From assembly GCA_946499275.1 (NCBI GenBank), contig CAMMRL010000016.1, forward strand, positions 1-45,123: DNA of 45,123 nucleotides, written 5' to 3'. Under the pieces are notes generated by a model. That model made no database searches. It saw only the letters and a list, made by a program, of their open reading frames with translations, and was not told the DNA's origin. This document shows, one piece after another, positions 1 through 6,703 of the stretch. Source of the stretch: an uncultured Clostridia bacterium. GTDB taxonomy: Bacteria; Bacillota; Clostridia; Oscillospirales; Acutalibacteraceae. Position 1 is the stretch's first letter, and each line of letters begins with the position of its first letter. Both the position numbers and the translations under genes were made by a program.

Positions 1-379
1 CGTGGAGATGCGGTTGTACCGCATTATTTACGACTGCATTGAGGAAATTGAGTCCGCGATGAAGGGGATGCTTGCCCCAAAAACCCGCGAAGTGCTGCAC
101 GGCCGGGTGGAGGTTCGCCAGGTGTACCGGATTACCGGCGTGGGCACCGTGGCCGGCTGCTATGTGGTGGACGGCAAGATCCTGCGCGGCGACCTGATCC
201 GCGTGGTGCGGGACGGCATCATTATTGCCGACGATAAGATGTCCTCTCTCAAGCGTTTCAAGGACGACGTAAAGGAAGTCGCCCAAGGCTACGAGTGCGG
301 TATCGGCCTGGAAAAGTTCAACGATATCCGCGAGGGCGACGTCTACGAAGCGTATATCATTGAAGAGTACCGCGATTAA
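1..379 (+). CDS. infB: Translation initiation factor IF-2, C-terminal fragment
   Basis: This is the last ~125 residues of IF-2, the GTPase that brings fMet-tRNA to the 30S subunit. The 5' part lies outside the window, so the GTG at position 2 is an internal codon. The [14 protein letters not shown] segment, followed by a beta-rich stretch with [14 protein letters not shown] and [14 protein letters not shown], and the ending [11 protein letters not shown], is the characteristic C-terminal domain (domain IV) that binds the fMet-tRNA acceptor end. The short basic/acidic finish after the EAY motif is normal for the family. Its position just before rbfA matches the common bacterial infB-rbfA order. 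I am confident of the identity; only the length is unknown. Confidence 0.96.
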   Translation, partial: VEMRLYRIIYDCIEEIESAMKGMLAPKTREVLHGRVEVRQVYRITGVGTVAGCYVVDGKILRGDLIRVVRDGIIIADDKMSSLKRFKDDVKEVAQGYECGIGLEKFNDIREGDVYEAYIIEEYRD

Positions 380-431
380 CGGCGCGCCGGCTTTCGAGGA
401 AAAACCGGCCGTTTTAAGCACGGAGCAAACG

Positions 432-476
432 GCGCGCTGCGAGACGGTTTTTACCCGCTTCGCAGCGCGCTGCTTT
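432..476 (+). terminator. Strong hairpin after infB
   Basis: An 11-bp perfect stem (432-442 with 460-470) with a 17-nt loop is followed by TGCTTTTG, a weak U-tract. It could terminate or partly terminate infB transcription, or act as an RNA-processing structure. The remaining gap up to rbfA contains further GC-rich inverted segments (for example CGGACG/CGTCCG around 538-576) but no gene. Confidence 0.5.
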
Positions 477-639
477 TGAAAAAAACGGGGTATCCTACTA
501 GGGGGCGGTGTCTCCCGGTGGAACCCATTTAACGGCCGGACGGTCTTCCCGTGGCGCATACGGGGCGGATCGTCCGGATTGGTCGGAAGCGGACGGCGGC
601 TGGACCGCCGTTCCAGGACCGGAAAGGCAGGGGAACCCA

Positions 640-1062
640 ATGGCAAGTTTTCGTATTGACCGCACAAATGAGGATATCCTGCGGGAACTGACCGCAATCC
701 TCCGCACGGTGAAGGACCCGCGGGTCACCGCCGTGATGCTCAGCATTGTGCGGGTAGAAGTCACCAACGACATGTCCTACGCCAAGGTATTCGTCAGCGC
801 CATGGAAGGGCTGGATGCCGCGAAAAACGCGGTGAAGGGCCTGGTCAGCGCGCAGGGATATATCCGGCATGCGCTCGGCGCGGCGCTCGGGCTGCGTCAT
901 GTGCCGGAACTCCGCTTTATCCCCGACGACTCGATCGCCTACAGCGCCGGCATCGCGAAGAAGCTGAACGACTTGGAGCGGGCGCAGCGGAGCAACGCGG
1001 ACACAAAAGCGGCGGGCCGTGACGGCGGAGAAGCCGTGGAGGAGGAACAGGCCGATGAGTGA
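640..1062 (+). CDS. rbfA: Ribosome-binding factor A
   Basis: RbfA is a small KH-fold protein that binds immature 30S subunits and helps 16S rRNA 5'-end maturation, especially in the cold. The 140-residue product begins MASFRIDRTNEDILRELTAI and has the family's DPRV (residues 25-28), SYAKVFVS and LRHVPELRFIPDDS segments, followed by an acidic C-terminal tail. The ATG at 640 was chosen because AGGCAGGGGA lies just upstream and the conserved N-terminus starts here. An open frame extends further 5' to about 508 but has no family sequence. The 3' end overlaps nrnA by 8 bases, indicating translational coupling. Confidence 0.95.
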   Translation: MASFRIDRTNEDILRELTAILRTVKDPRVTAVMLSIVRVEVTNDMSYAKVFVSAMEGLDAAKNAVKGLVSAQGYIRHALGAALGLRHVPELRFIPDDSIAYSAGIAKKLNDLERAQRSNADTKAAGRDGGEAVEEEQADE

Positions 1063-2011
1063 GCCGATTTCCGTCGCCGTCGCAGCGGAACGCCTGCGCG
1101 GGGTCGACCGCATCGTGATCCTAACTCACCAATACCCCGACGGCGATACGCTGGGTTCGGGCTTCGCCCTATGCCGGGCGTTGCAGAAGCTGGGGAAGAC
1201 GGCGCGCGTAGAATGCGCCGACGAGATCCCGGAAAAATATGCATATCTGTATGAAGGGCTTGCCCTTCCCACGTTTGAGCCGGAATTTGTATGCGCGGTG
1301 GACGTGGCCGATTCCAAGCTGCTCGGCAGCTTGGAATCGGCCTATGCGAACCATATTGCGCTGTGTATTGACCATCACGGTTCCAACACTGCGTTTGCGG
1401 ACGAACTGCTGCTGCGCGCGGATTACGCGGCGGCCGCCATGCTGGTGCGGGAGGTCATCGCCGCCCTCGGGGTGGAGCCGGACAAGGCGATAGCGGAGTG
1501 CCTGTACACCGGCATTGCGACGGATACCGGGTGCTTCAAATATTCCAACACCACCGCCTATACCTTGCGTATGGCGGCGGAACTGCTGGACTGCGGCGTG
1601 AATAACGAAATGATCAACCGCACCATGTTCGATATCAAGACCCGGGCGCGGGTGGAACTGGAGCGGCAGGCACTGGACAGCATGCGCTTTTATCTGAACG
1701 ACCGCTGCGCGGTGATGCTGATCACCAACGCCATGATCGCACGCAGCGGCGCGGGGGAAAACGATATGGAAGGGCTGGCCCCCATCCCCCGCCAGATCGA
1801 AGGGGTATGGGTCGGCGTCACCCTGCGGGAGAAGAAGGACGGCAGTTATAAAGTGAGCGTCCGGACCGGCAACCATGCCGATGCGGCGGCGATCTGCCGC
1901 CTTCTGGGCGGGGGCGGGCATCTGCGCGCCGCCGGCTGCACCCTTCCCGGCCCGGCGGAACCGGCGGTGGAAACCATCGTGGATGTGGTGCGCCGGACGA
2001 TCGGCGGATGA
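1055..2011 (+). CDS. nrnA: DHH-family bifunctional oligoribonuclease/pAp phosphatase
   Basis: NrnA degrades 2-5 nt RNA fragments (nanoRNA) left by RNases such as PNPase, and in many Firmicutes also hydrolyses 3'-phosphoadenosine 5'-phosphate. The 318-residue protein shows the DHH motifs in order: THQYPDGDTLGSG near the N-terminus (metal ligands), a VDVAD segment, the CIDHHGSN motif and, at the C-terminus, the DHHA1 signature GGGGHLRAAG. The ATG at 1055 is preceded by GGAGGAGGAACAG and overlaps the end of rbfA. The infB-rbfA-nrnA-truB order is frequent in Clostridia. Housekeeping gene with no anomalies seen. Confidence 0.94.
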   Translation: MSEPISVAVAAERLRGVDRIVILTHQYPDGDTLGSGFALCRALQKLGKTARVECADEIPEKYAYLYEGLALPTFEPEFVCAVDVADSKLLGSLESAYANHIALCIDHHGSNTAFADELLLRADYAAAAMLVREVIAALGVEPDKAIAECLYTGIATDTGCFKYSNTTAYTLRMAAELLDCGVNNEMINRTMFDIKTRARVELERQALDSMRFYLNDRCAVMLITNAMIARSGAGENDMEGLAPIPRQIEGVWVGVTLREKKDGSYKVSVRTGNHADAAAICRLLGGGGHLRAAGCTLPGPAEPAVETIVDVVRRTIGG

Positions 2012-2051
2012 CCGTCTCTTCATAAACGAAACCAGAAAGGGGCGCGGCCCG

Positions 2052-2933
2052 TTGGACGGCATACTTTGCCTGGATAAACCGCAGGAAATGACTTCGTTTT
2101 CCTGCTGCGCGGCTTTCCGCCGGCTGTTAAACACCAAAAAAATCGGCCACGCCGGTACGCTGGACCCGATGGCGACCGGGGTGCTCCCCCTCCTCGTAGG
2201 GAAAGCCACCCGCGCACTTGAACTGCTTCCCGACCACAATAAACGGTATACGGCCACCCTGCGTTTCGGTTATACCAGCGATACGCAGGATGTTTGGGGG
2301 ACGGTGACTCCCACCGGCGGCGCCATCCCGTCCCGGCGGGCGGTGGAGGAAGCCCTCCCCGCGTTCCGGGGGGCTATCCGCCAGGTGCCGCCGATGATGT
2401 CCGCACTTAAAAAGGGCGGTGTCCGGCTGTACGACCTCGCCCGGCAGGGGATCGAGGTGGAGCGGGAAGCCCGGCCGGTAACAATTCAAACCCTGGAACT
2501 GCTCGATTACGACGAAACGGCTGGGGAACTGACGTTGGACTGCGCCTGTTCCAAGGGGACCTATATCCGCACCCTTTGCACCGATTTGGGAGAAAGGCTC
2601 GGCTGCGGGGCGGTGATGACCGCCCTGCGGCGCACAAAGGCAGCGGGCTATTCGCTGGATCGGTGCGTTACGATGGAGGAAGCCCGCCGCCTGGCAGAGG
2701 AGGGGACGCTCTCTGCCCGCCTGATGCCGGTGGACAGCGCTTTTGCGGCGTACGGAGAAATTGCGGTGACCGCTCCCCAGGCCGTCCGTTTTTCCAATGG
2801 CGGCGCCCTCGCGCTTGACCGGCTTTCCCGCCCGGTCGGCGGGCTGGTCCGGGTGTATGCGCCAGAAGGCGTTTTTCTCGGCCTGGGCCACCCGGCGGAC
2901 GGGATGCTGAAAATCGCCCGGCTGTTTGTCTGA
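2052..2933 (+). CDS. truB: tRNA pseudouridine(55) synthase
   Basis: TruB converts U55 in the T-loop of tRNAs to pseudouridine and acts as a tRNA folding chaperone. The product (293 residues) begins (L/M)DGILCLDKPQEMTSF, the typical TruB N-terminus. It contains HAGTLDPMATGVLPLLVGKATR, with catalytic Asp38 in GTLDP, then RYTATLRFGYTSDTQD and a C-terminal CSKGTYIRTLCTDLGERLG block. The start is best placed at the TTG at 2052, with AGAAAGGGGC upstream; an ATG at 2008 in the same frame would add residues unlike the family. It follows nrnA after 40 bases and is probably cotranscribed with it. Confidence 0.94.
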   Translation: MDGILCLDKPQEMTSFSCCAAFRRLLNTKKIGHAGTLDPMATGVLPLLVGKATRALELLPDHNKRYTATLRFGYTSDTQDVWGTVTPTGGAIPSRRAVEEALPAFRGAIRQVPPMMSALKKGGVRLYDLARQGIEVEREARPVTIQTLELLDYDETAGELTLDCACSKGTYIRTLCTDLGERLGCGAVMTALRRTKAAGYSLDRCVTMEEARRLAEEGTLSARLMPVDSAFAAYGEIAVTAPQAVRFSNGGALALDRLSRPVGGLVRVYAPEGVFLGLGHPADGMLKIARLFV

Positions 2934-3088
2934 CCGGCGGCGCCCCTGAAAATTTAAAAAAGGTGATAGTCAAACAGAAAAGAAGGAATTTTCCGAGAGT
3001 AATATTTATACTTATTGGATAAATTTATAGCCGGAAAACAAAAGGGATTTATCCTCCGGCTGCGAGCCCAGAGAAAGGAAGACCCCGT

Positions 3089-4744
3089 ATGCTGAAAACC
3101 ATTGTTTGGGACGGAAAAACGCCGATGCCGGAGGATACGTATTCCGGAACAGGTGGCGCTTTGTTCGGCGCGCCCAACAAGCCCCGGGCGGTCGCCCTGG
3201 GGGTATTCGACGGGGTGCATCTCGGCCATCGGGCGGTGATTTCCCATGCCACCGGGCTGGAGCTTCCCGACGGGATCCGCGCCGCGGCGTCGGTATTCAC
3301 CTTCACCCAGCCGGCTTGGGCGCTGCCGAAGGAGAGCGCTTGCGAGCTGGTTACCGAAGGGCAGAAGGCGGCGGTGCTGGAAAGCCTGGGGGTTGAGGAA
3401 CTCATCCAGGCCGACTTTTCCGTTATACGGGAATATTCACCCCGCGCTTTTGTGGGGGACGTACTACATAAAACGCTGCACGCCCGCCGGGTATGCTGCG
3501 GGTTCAATTACCATTTCGGCAAGGGTGGCAAAGGGGACGCCGCCCTGCTCCGCGCCCTGTGCGAGCCGCTGGGGATCGAGGTGGTGGTAGTCCCTCCCGT
3601 GCTGGTGGACGGGGAACCGGTCAGCGCCAGCCGCATCCGCCGGTGTATTGAAGCGGGGGAAATGGAACAGGCCTCCCGCCTTCTCGGCCGCCCTTTTACC
3701 CTGGATTTCCCGGTGGTGGGAGGGCAGAAGCTGGGGCGGCTCCTCGGCACGCCGACCATCAACCAGCCCCTGCCGTCTCATTTTGTCCGTCCCCGCTTCG
3801 GGGTGTACGCCGCTAGCGTGGAAGCCGGCGGAAAGGCCAGCCACGGGGTGACCAATATCGGCGTACGTCCCACCGTTGGCGCGGACGGGCCGCTGGCCGA
3901 AACCTGGATCGCGGATTTCAACGGTGACCTCTATGGGCGGGACGTGCCGGTCACGCTGGTGAAGTTCCTCCGTCCGGAGCGGAAATTTGATTCGGTGGAG
4001 ATGCTGCAAAAACAGATCCTGCTCGACGGGAAGGAGGCGCGCCGCGCCGTGCTGGGGGATGGGGCCCAGGGGATCCGCGCCGTCCTGTTCGATTTTGACG
4101 ACACCCTGCAGGACCGGGCGGCCGCATTCCTGAGGTACTGCGACTTCTTTTTTCATAAGTATTTTCCGGATCTCCCCGCGCTGGAAAAGGAGCGCCGCCG
4201 GCAGGAGATGCTCCGCCGGAACAACGGGGGCTATGTCAACTATATCGATTATTTCCTTTCCCTGTTCGAAGACTGGGGATGGCAGGATGCGCCGGAGGTA
4301 GGGGATATCTACCGGGAGTTTCAGTTCCGCTTTCCCGATTACGTTTCCCTCTTGCCGGATGCCATCCCCGTGCTGGAGGAGCTGCGGCGGCGGGGCTATA
4401 AGACCGGCGTCATCACCAACGGCCCCTCCCTGATGCAGAACCGGAAGCTGGATATCAGTGGCCTACGGCCGCTTTTGGATATCGCAGTGGTTTCGGGGGA
4501 CGAAACCGCGCCCGGCGGCCGCTTCATCCATAAACCCGACCCCGAAATTTTCCGCCGTACCGCCGCCCGTCTCGGAATCGCCTGTTCCAGCTGCCTGTAT
4601 GTGGGGGACCATCCGGTTAACGATATCCAGGGCGCGCGCTCGGCGGGAATGCACCCGGTATATATTAACGCGTTCGGGGCAGACCTTCATCCAGAGGGAG
4701 TGCCGGAAATCCGCTCGCTTCGTGAGATATTTTCGTTGCTGTAA
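3089..4744 (+). CDS. ribF: RibF riboflavin kinase/FAD synthetase fused to a HAD-family phosphatase
   Basis: A single uninterrupted 551-residue frame joins two enzymes. Residues ~30-325 are a standard bifunctional RibF: GVFDGVHLGHR (38-48, nucleotide-binding HxGH of the FMN adenylyltransferase half), SASRIRR (179-185), then the riboflavin-kinase half with GTPTIN (220-225; usually PTAN, so one substitution here) and FLRPERKFDS. Residues ~329-551 are a HAD hydrolase: DFDDT (335-339, nucleophile), VITNG (441-445), HKPDPEIF (Lys482) and VGDHPVNDI (505-513), with a helical cap between motifs I and II. RibF alone is usually ~300-320 residues. The ATG at 3089 has AAAGGAAG upstream. No FMN riboswitch was visible in the AT-rich 155-nt gap before it. 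RibF activity is secure; the HAD substrate is unknown. Confidence 0.93.
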   Translation: MLKTIVWDGKTPMPEDTYSGTGGALFGAPNKPRAVALGVFDGVHLGHRAVISHATGLELPDGIRAAASVFTFTQPAWALPKESACELVTEGQKAAVLESLGVEELIQADFSVIREYSPRAFVGDVLHKTLHARRVCCGFNYHFGKGGKGDAALLRALCEPLGIEVVVVPPVLVDGEPVSASRIRRCIEAGEMEQASRLLGRPFTLDFPVVGGQKLGRLLGTPTINQPLPSHFVRPRFGVYAASVEAGGKASHGVTNIGVRPTVGADGPLAETWIADFNGDLYGRDVPVTLVKFLRPERKFDSVEMLQKQILLDGKEARRAVLGDGAQGIRAVLFDFDDTLQDRAAAFLRYCDFFFHKYFPDLPALEKERRRQEMLRRNNGGYVNYIDYFLSLFEDWGWQDAPEVGDIYREFQFRFPDYVSLLPDAIPVLEELRRRGYKTGVITNGPSLMQNRKLDISGLRPLLDIAVVSGDETAPGGRFIHKPDPEIFRRTAARLGIACSSCLYVGDHPVNDIQGARSAGMHPVYINAFGADLHPEGVPEIRSLREIFSLL

Positions 4745-4785
4745 CCGGCAGTGTGGTGGAAAAGCGAGCGTTATCCCAAAGGCTG

Positions 4786-5766
4786 TTATTCCTGCAGGGC
4801 CGTGATGAGCCGCTCGGTAAAGCGGATATCCAGTTCCTCGGCCTGCGTTAACTGATCGGCGATCCGCTTCAGCACGGGCAGCTCCTGGGTTGCGATGTAT
4901 TTCATAAAAAGCCCTTTAATCATCTCGCAACTTTTAATTAGGTCGGTCAACAGCCTGTCCAGGATAGGGTCCGGAGCCAACTGATGGTTTTCCCTTAAAA
5001 ACTGCAGCCGCTGTTGCATAAAGCGTTTGTGGATCGGCAGGATGCTGTAGACACCGTGGCCGATCTGGTACTTTTCCCGTTCCGGGAGCGATTCCAGTAG
5101 GCGTCGGATATACGAATAGATGGCAATACTATAGGCGACATTGTCGAACAAGGGCACGTCCCGCTCGTCCCGCGCCAGGCGATAATCGGTCAGGGCGCGG
5201 ATCAGCGCCTGCCGGTCGAAAGAAAAAACGGTTTCTTTGTCGCATTGCCATTCAGCGACGTATGGCCAGTCGTCCCCGAAATACTGCGCATAGCTTTCAA
5301 AGGAGCGGTCCAATTCCTCCCCGGTACAGACGGCGTGCTGAAAACCACGGCGGTAGTCAAAAAAGTCGGCGATGCAAAAGGTACATCCGCCGTCCCGGTA
5401 GCCGTAAATCAGCGGTTCATGGCGGAAATGGGTGTGGTAAGAATTGGCGTAGGGGCTGAGCGGGTAGGTATCCGTCCATAAGAAAAGATAGTACCCGCGG
5501 TCGATTGCTTCCACCGCGTAGTCAGAAAACCGGGGATAGCGCTGCCGGATTTCTTCCCGCGGAATGTCCCGGCTGTGGACATTTGGTGGAAAATCGATGA
5601 AAAAGGCCCAGCAATCCTTCTTGATGTCCAGTTGAACATACCGGGTATACATCCAGTTCGGCAGGGTGGGATTCAGGACGCCAACAGCCAGCTGCGCTGT
5701 GGTGCGGCTGAGGTACATAAGGGGCGGCGTGGATACCGGGAGGATATTTTCCTTTCCGTTTTTCAT
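4786..5766 (-). CDS. Uncharacterised BtrH-like (cysteine-peptidase-fold) protein
   Basis: A ~326-residue soluble protein of unknown function. The pattern GYYLFLWTDTY, then FRHEPLIYGYRDGG and a FEsY segment about 40 residues later, recalls the family around butirosin protein BtrH (a papain/C39-like fold) that occurs beside peptide and NRPS clusters. This is recognition by pattern only; no biosynthetic cluster is present here. The C-terminal 120 residues are helical (YSIAIYSYIRRLLESL, RFMQQRLQFL). I place the start at the second ATG (5766), because GAAAGGATG sits at the right distance; the first ATG (5784) has no such site. A consensus promoter lies at 5834-5863. The gene converges with ribF with only ~40 bases between them. 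Confidence 0.62.
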   Translation of the reverse strand: MKNGKENILPVSTPPLMYLSRTTAQLAVGVLNPTLPNWMYTRYVQLDIKKDCWAFFIDFPPNVHSRDIPREEIRQRYPRFSDYAVEAIDRGYYLFLWTDTYPLSPYANSYHTHFRHEPLIYGYRDGGCTFCIADFFDYRRGFQHAVCTGEELDRSFESYAQYFGDDWPYVAEWQCDKETVFSFDRQALIRALTDYRLARDERDVPLFDNVAYSIAIYSYIRRLLESLPEREKYQIGHGVYSILPIHKRFMQQRLQFLRENHQLAPDPILDRLLTDLIKSCEMIKGLFMKYIATQELPVLKRIADQLTQAEELDIRFTERLITALQE

Positions 5767-5833
5767 ACAAAGCCATCCTTTCATTAATACAAAAGACCAA
5801 AAATTTCATCGAATTCCATTATCTTCCGATATA

Positions 5834-5863
5834 ATTGTAATAGAGAACTGGAGTTTTTGTCAA
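5834..5863 (-). promoter_or_regulatory. Sigma-A type promoter for the BtrH-like gene
   Basis: On the reverse strand TTGACA (5858-5863) is separated by 18 bp from TACAAT (5834-5839). It points into the gene starting at 5766 and leaves a leader of roughly 60 nt. Confidence 0.7.
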
Positions 5864-5972
5864 GTGCGCAAAAGAACAGCGCCGTGTTACCACAACCGAT
5901 GGTGTTCCGCTTTTTGAGGGAGACTGTTTGGCTTTTTGTATGGAACAAAGAATAAAGAATAAAGAAAAAAGC

Positions 5973-6001
5973 TTTACAACTCCGGATTCCTATGATATAC
6001 T
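5973..6001 (+). promoter_or_regulatory. Sigma-A type promoter for rpsO
   Basis: TTTACA (5973-5978), a 17-bp spacer and TATACT (5996-6001) form a good vegetative promoter about 165 bases before the rpsO start. The bases between this and the divergent promoter at 5863 hold no gene that I can see. Confidence 0.7.
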
Positions 6002-6007
6002 ATTTTG

Positions 6008-6160
6008 GCGCATAAATGCGAATGATCGGCATTTATGCAGTCTTCCATTTCCCGGCCGGCGGAGTATGCCCGGCGGGCGTTACAAGCCCGCGAAGCCTTT
6101 CAGGCAAAGGGAATCGCCGTTTCCCCGCGCTGGGTGATCGGAAAATGAACGAAAGAGGTG
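6008..6160 (+). promoter_or_regulatory. Structured 5' leader of rpsO, candidate S15 autoregulatory site
   Basis: The ~150-nt leader can fold into successive hairpins: GCATAAATG (6010-6018) with CATTTATGC (6030-6038); GCGGGC (6073-6078) with GCCCGC (6086-6091); a small GCC/GGC hairpin near 6095; and GGGAA with TTCCC near 6110-6126. In many bacteria ribosomal protein S15 represses its own mRNA by binding such leaders, but the folds differ between groups and I cannot match this one to a described class. The ribosome binding site AGAGGTG is at 6154-6160. Confidence 0.4.
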
Positions 6161-6166
6161 AAAGAC

Positions 6167-6430
6167 ATGCTGTCGGAAGAAAAAACAGCCATTATGAAGG
6201 AGTACGCGACCCATGAAGGAGACACCGGTTCTCCCGAAGTTCAGATCGCTGTTCTCACCAAGAGAATCAACGACCTGACGGAGCACCTGAAGGTGCACAA
6301 GAAGGACCACCACTCCCGCCGCGGCCTTCTGAAAATGGTCGGCCACCGCCGCAACCTTCTCAACTACCTGATGAAGAAGGACATCATGCGGTACCGTGCG
6401 ATCATTGAAAAGCTCGGCATCCGGAAATAA
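6167..6430 (+). CDS. rpsO: 30S ribosomal protein S15
   Basis: S15 binds the central domain of 16S rRNA early in 30S assembly. The 87-residue product has the family sequence [40 protein letters not shown] and the ending [20 protein letters not shown]. The ATG at 6167, six bases after AGAGGTG, gives the usual S15 length. A GTG three codons upstream falls inside the ribosome binding site and was rejected. The rpsO-pnp order downstream is conserved across bacteria. Confidence 0.97.
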   Translation: MLSEEKTAIMKEYATHEGDTGSPEVQIAVLTKRINDLTEHLKVHKKDHHSRRGLLKMVGHRRNLLNYLMKKDIMRYRAIIEKLGIRK

Positions 6431-6440
6431 GGGAAACACT

Positions 6441-6480
6441 GAGGCAGGCGGGCGTTGCCCTCCTGCCTCATTCCGCTTTT
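6441..6480 (+). terminator. Terminator-like hairpin after rpsO
   Basis: GAGGCAGG (6441-6448) pairs with CCTGCCTC (6462-6469), followed by ATTCCGCTTTT. The U-run is delayed by several bases, so termination may be partial, allowing read-through into pnp. Confidence 0.55.
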
Positions 6481-6691
6481 CCATGCCGGCGTTCCGGTGA
6501 GGAAAAGACGGGCGTGCACTTGGTCCATATAACGGGGCAGGCGTGGTTTTAGCAGTGAAACGACGGTTCAGCAGGGGGGCGGCGCCCTATGTACGGGGAC
6601 AAGTCCTGTGCGTCGGCGATCCGCCGGCAGACGGTGAACCGTGGTTTAATTGCTAAATCCCAGGCGGCTCCGTTTTGGAAATATATTTCAC
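6481..6691 (+). other. GC-rich 210-nt region upstream of pnp, possible structured leader
   Basis: No gene is visible between the rpsO terminator and pnp. The stretch contains several short self-complementary elements (GGGCGGCGCCC near 6576, GGACAAGTCC near 6597, ACGGTGAACCGT near 6632), consistent with a folded pnp leader of the kind PNPase and RNase III act on in other bacteria. No recognised riboswitch consensus and no clear promoter was found. Confidence 0.3.
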
Positions 6692-6703
6692 GGAGGTACT
6701 GCA

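Noticed and set aside
508-639. Upstream extension of the rbfA frame as coding sequence
   Set aside because: The translated extension has no RbfA sequence, and a clear ribosome binding site and the conserved start lie at 640.
2941-3088. FMN riboswitch before ribF
   Set aside because: The gap is AT-rich and lacks the conserved six-stem FMN consensus; no matching box was found.
6481-6703. RNase P, cobalamin or similar structured RNA before pnp, prompted by a GAGGAAAAGACGGGC segment
   Set aside because: The region is too short for RNase P RNA and other conserved blocks are absent; no riboswitch consensus fits.
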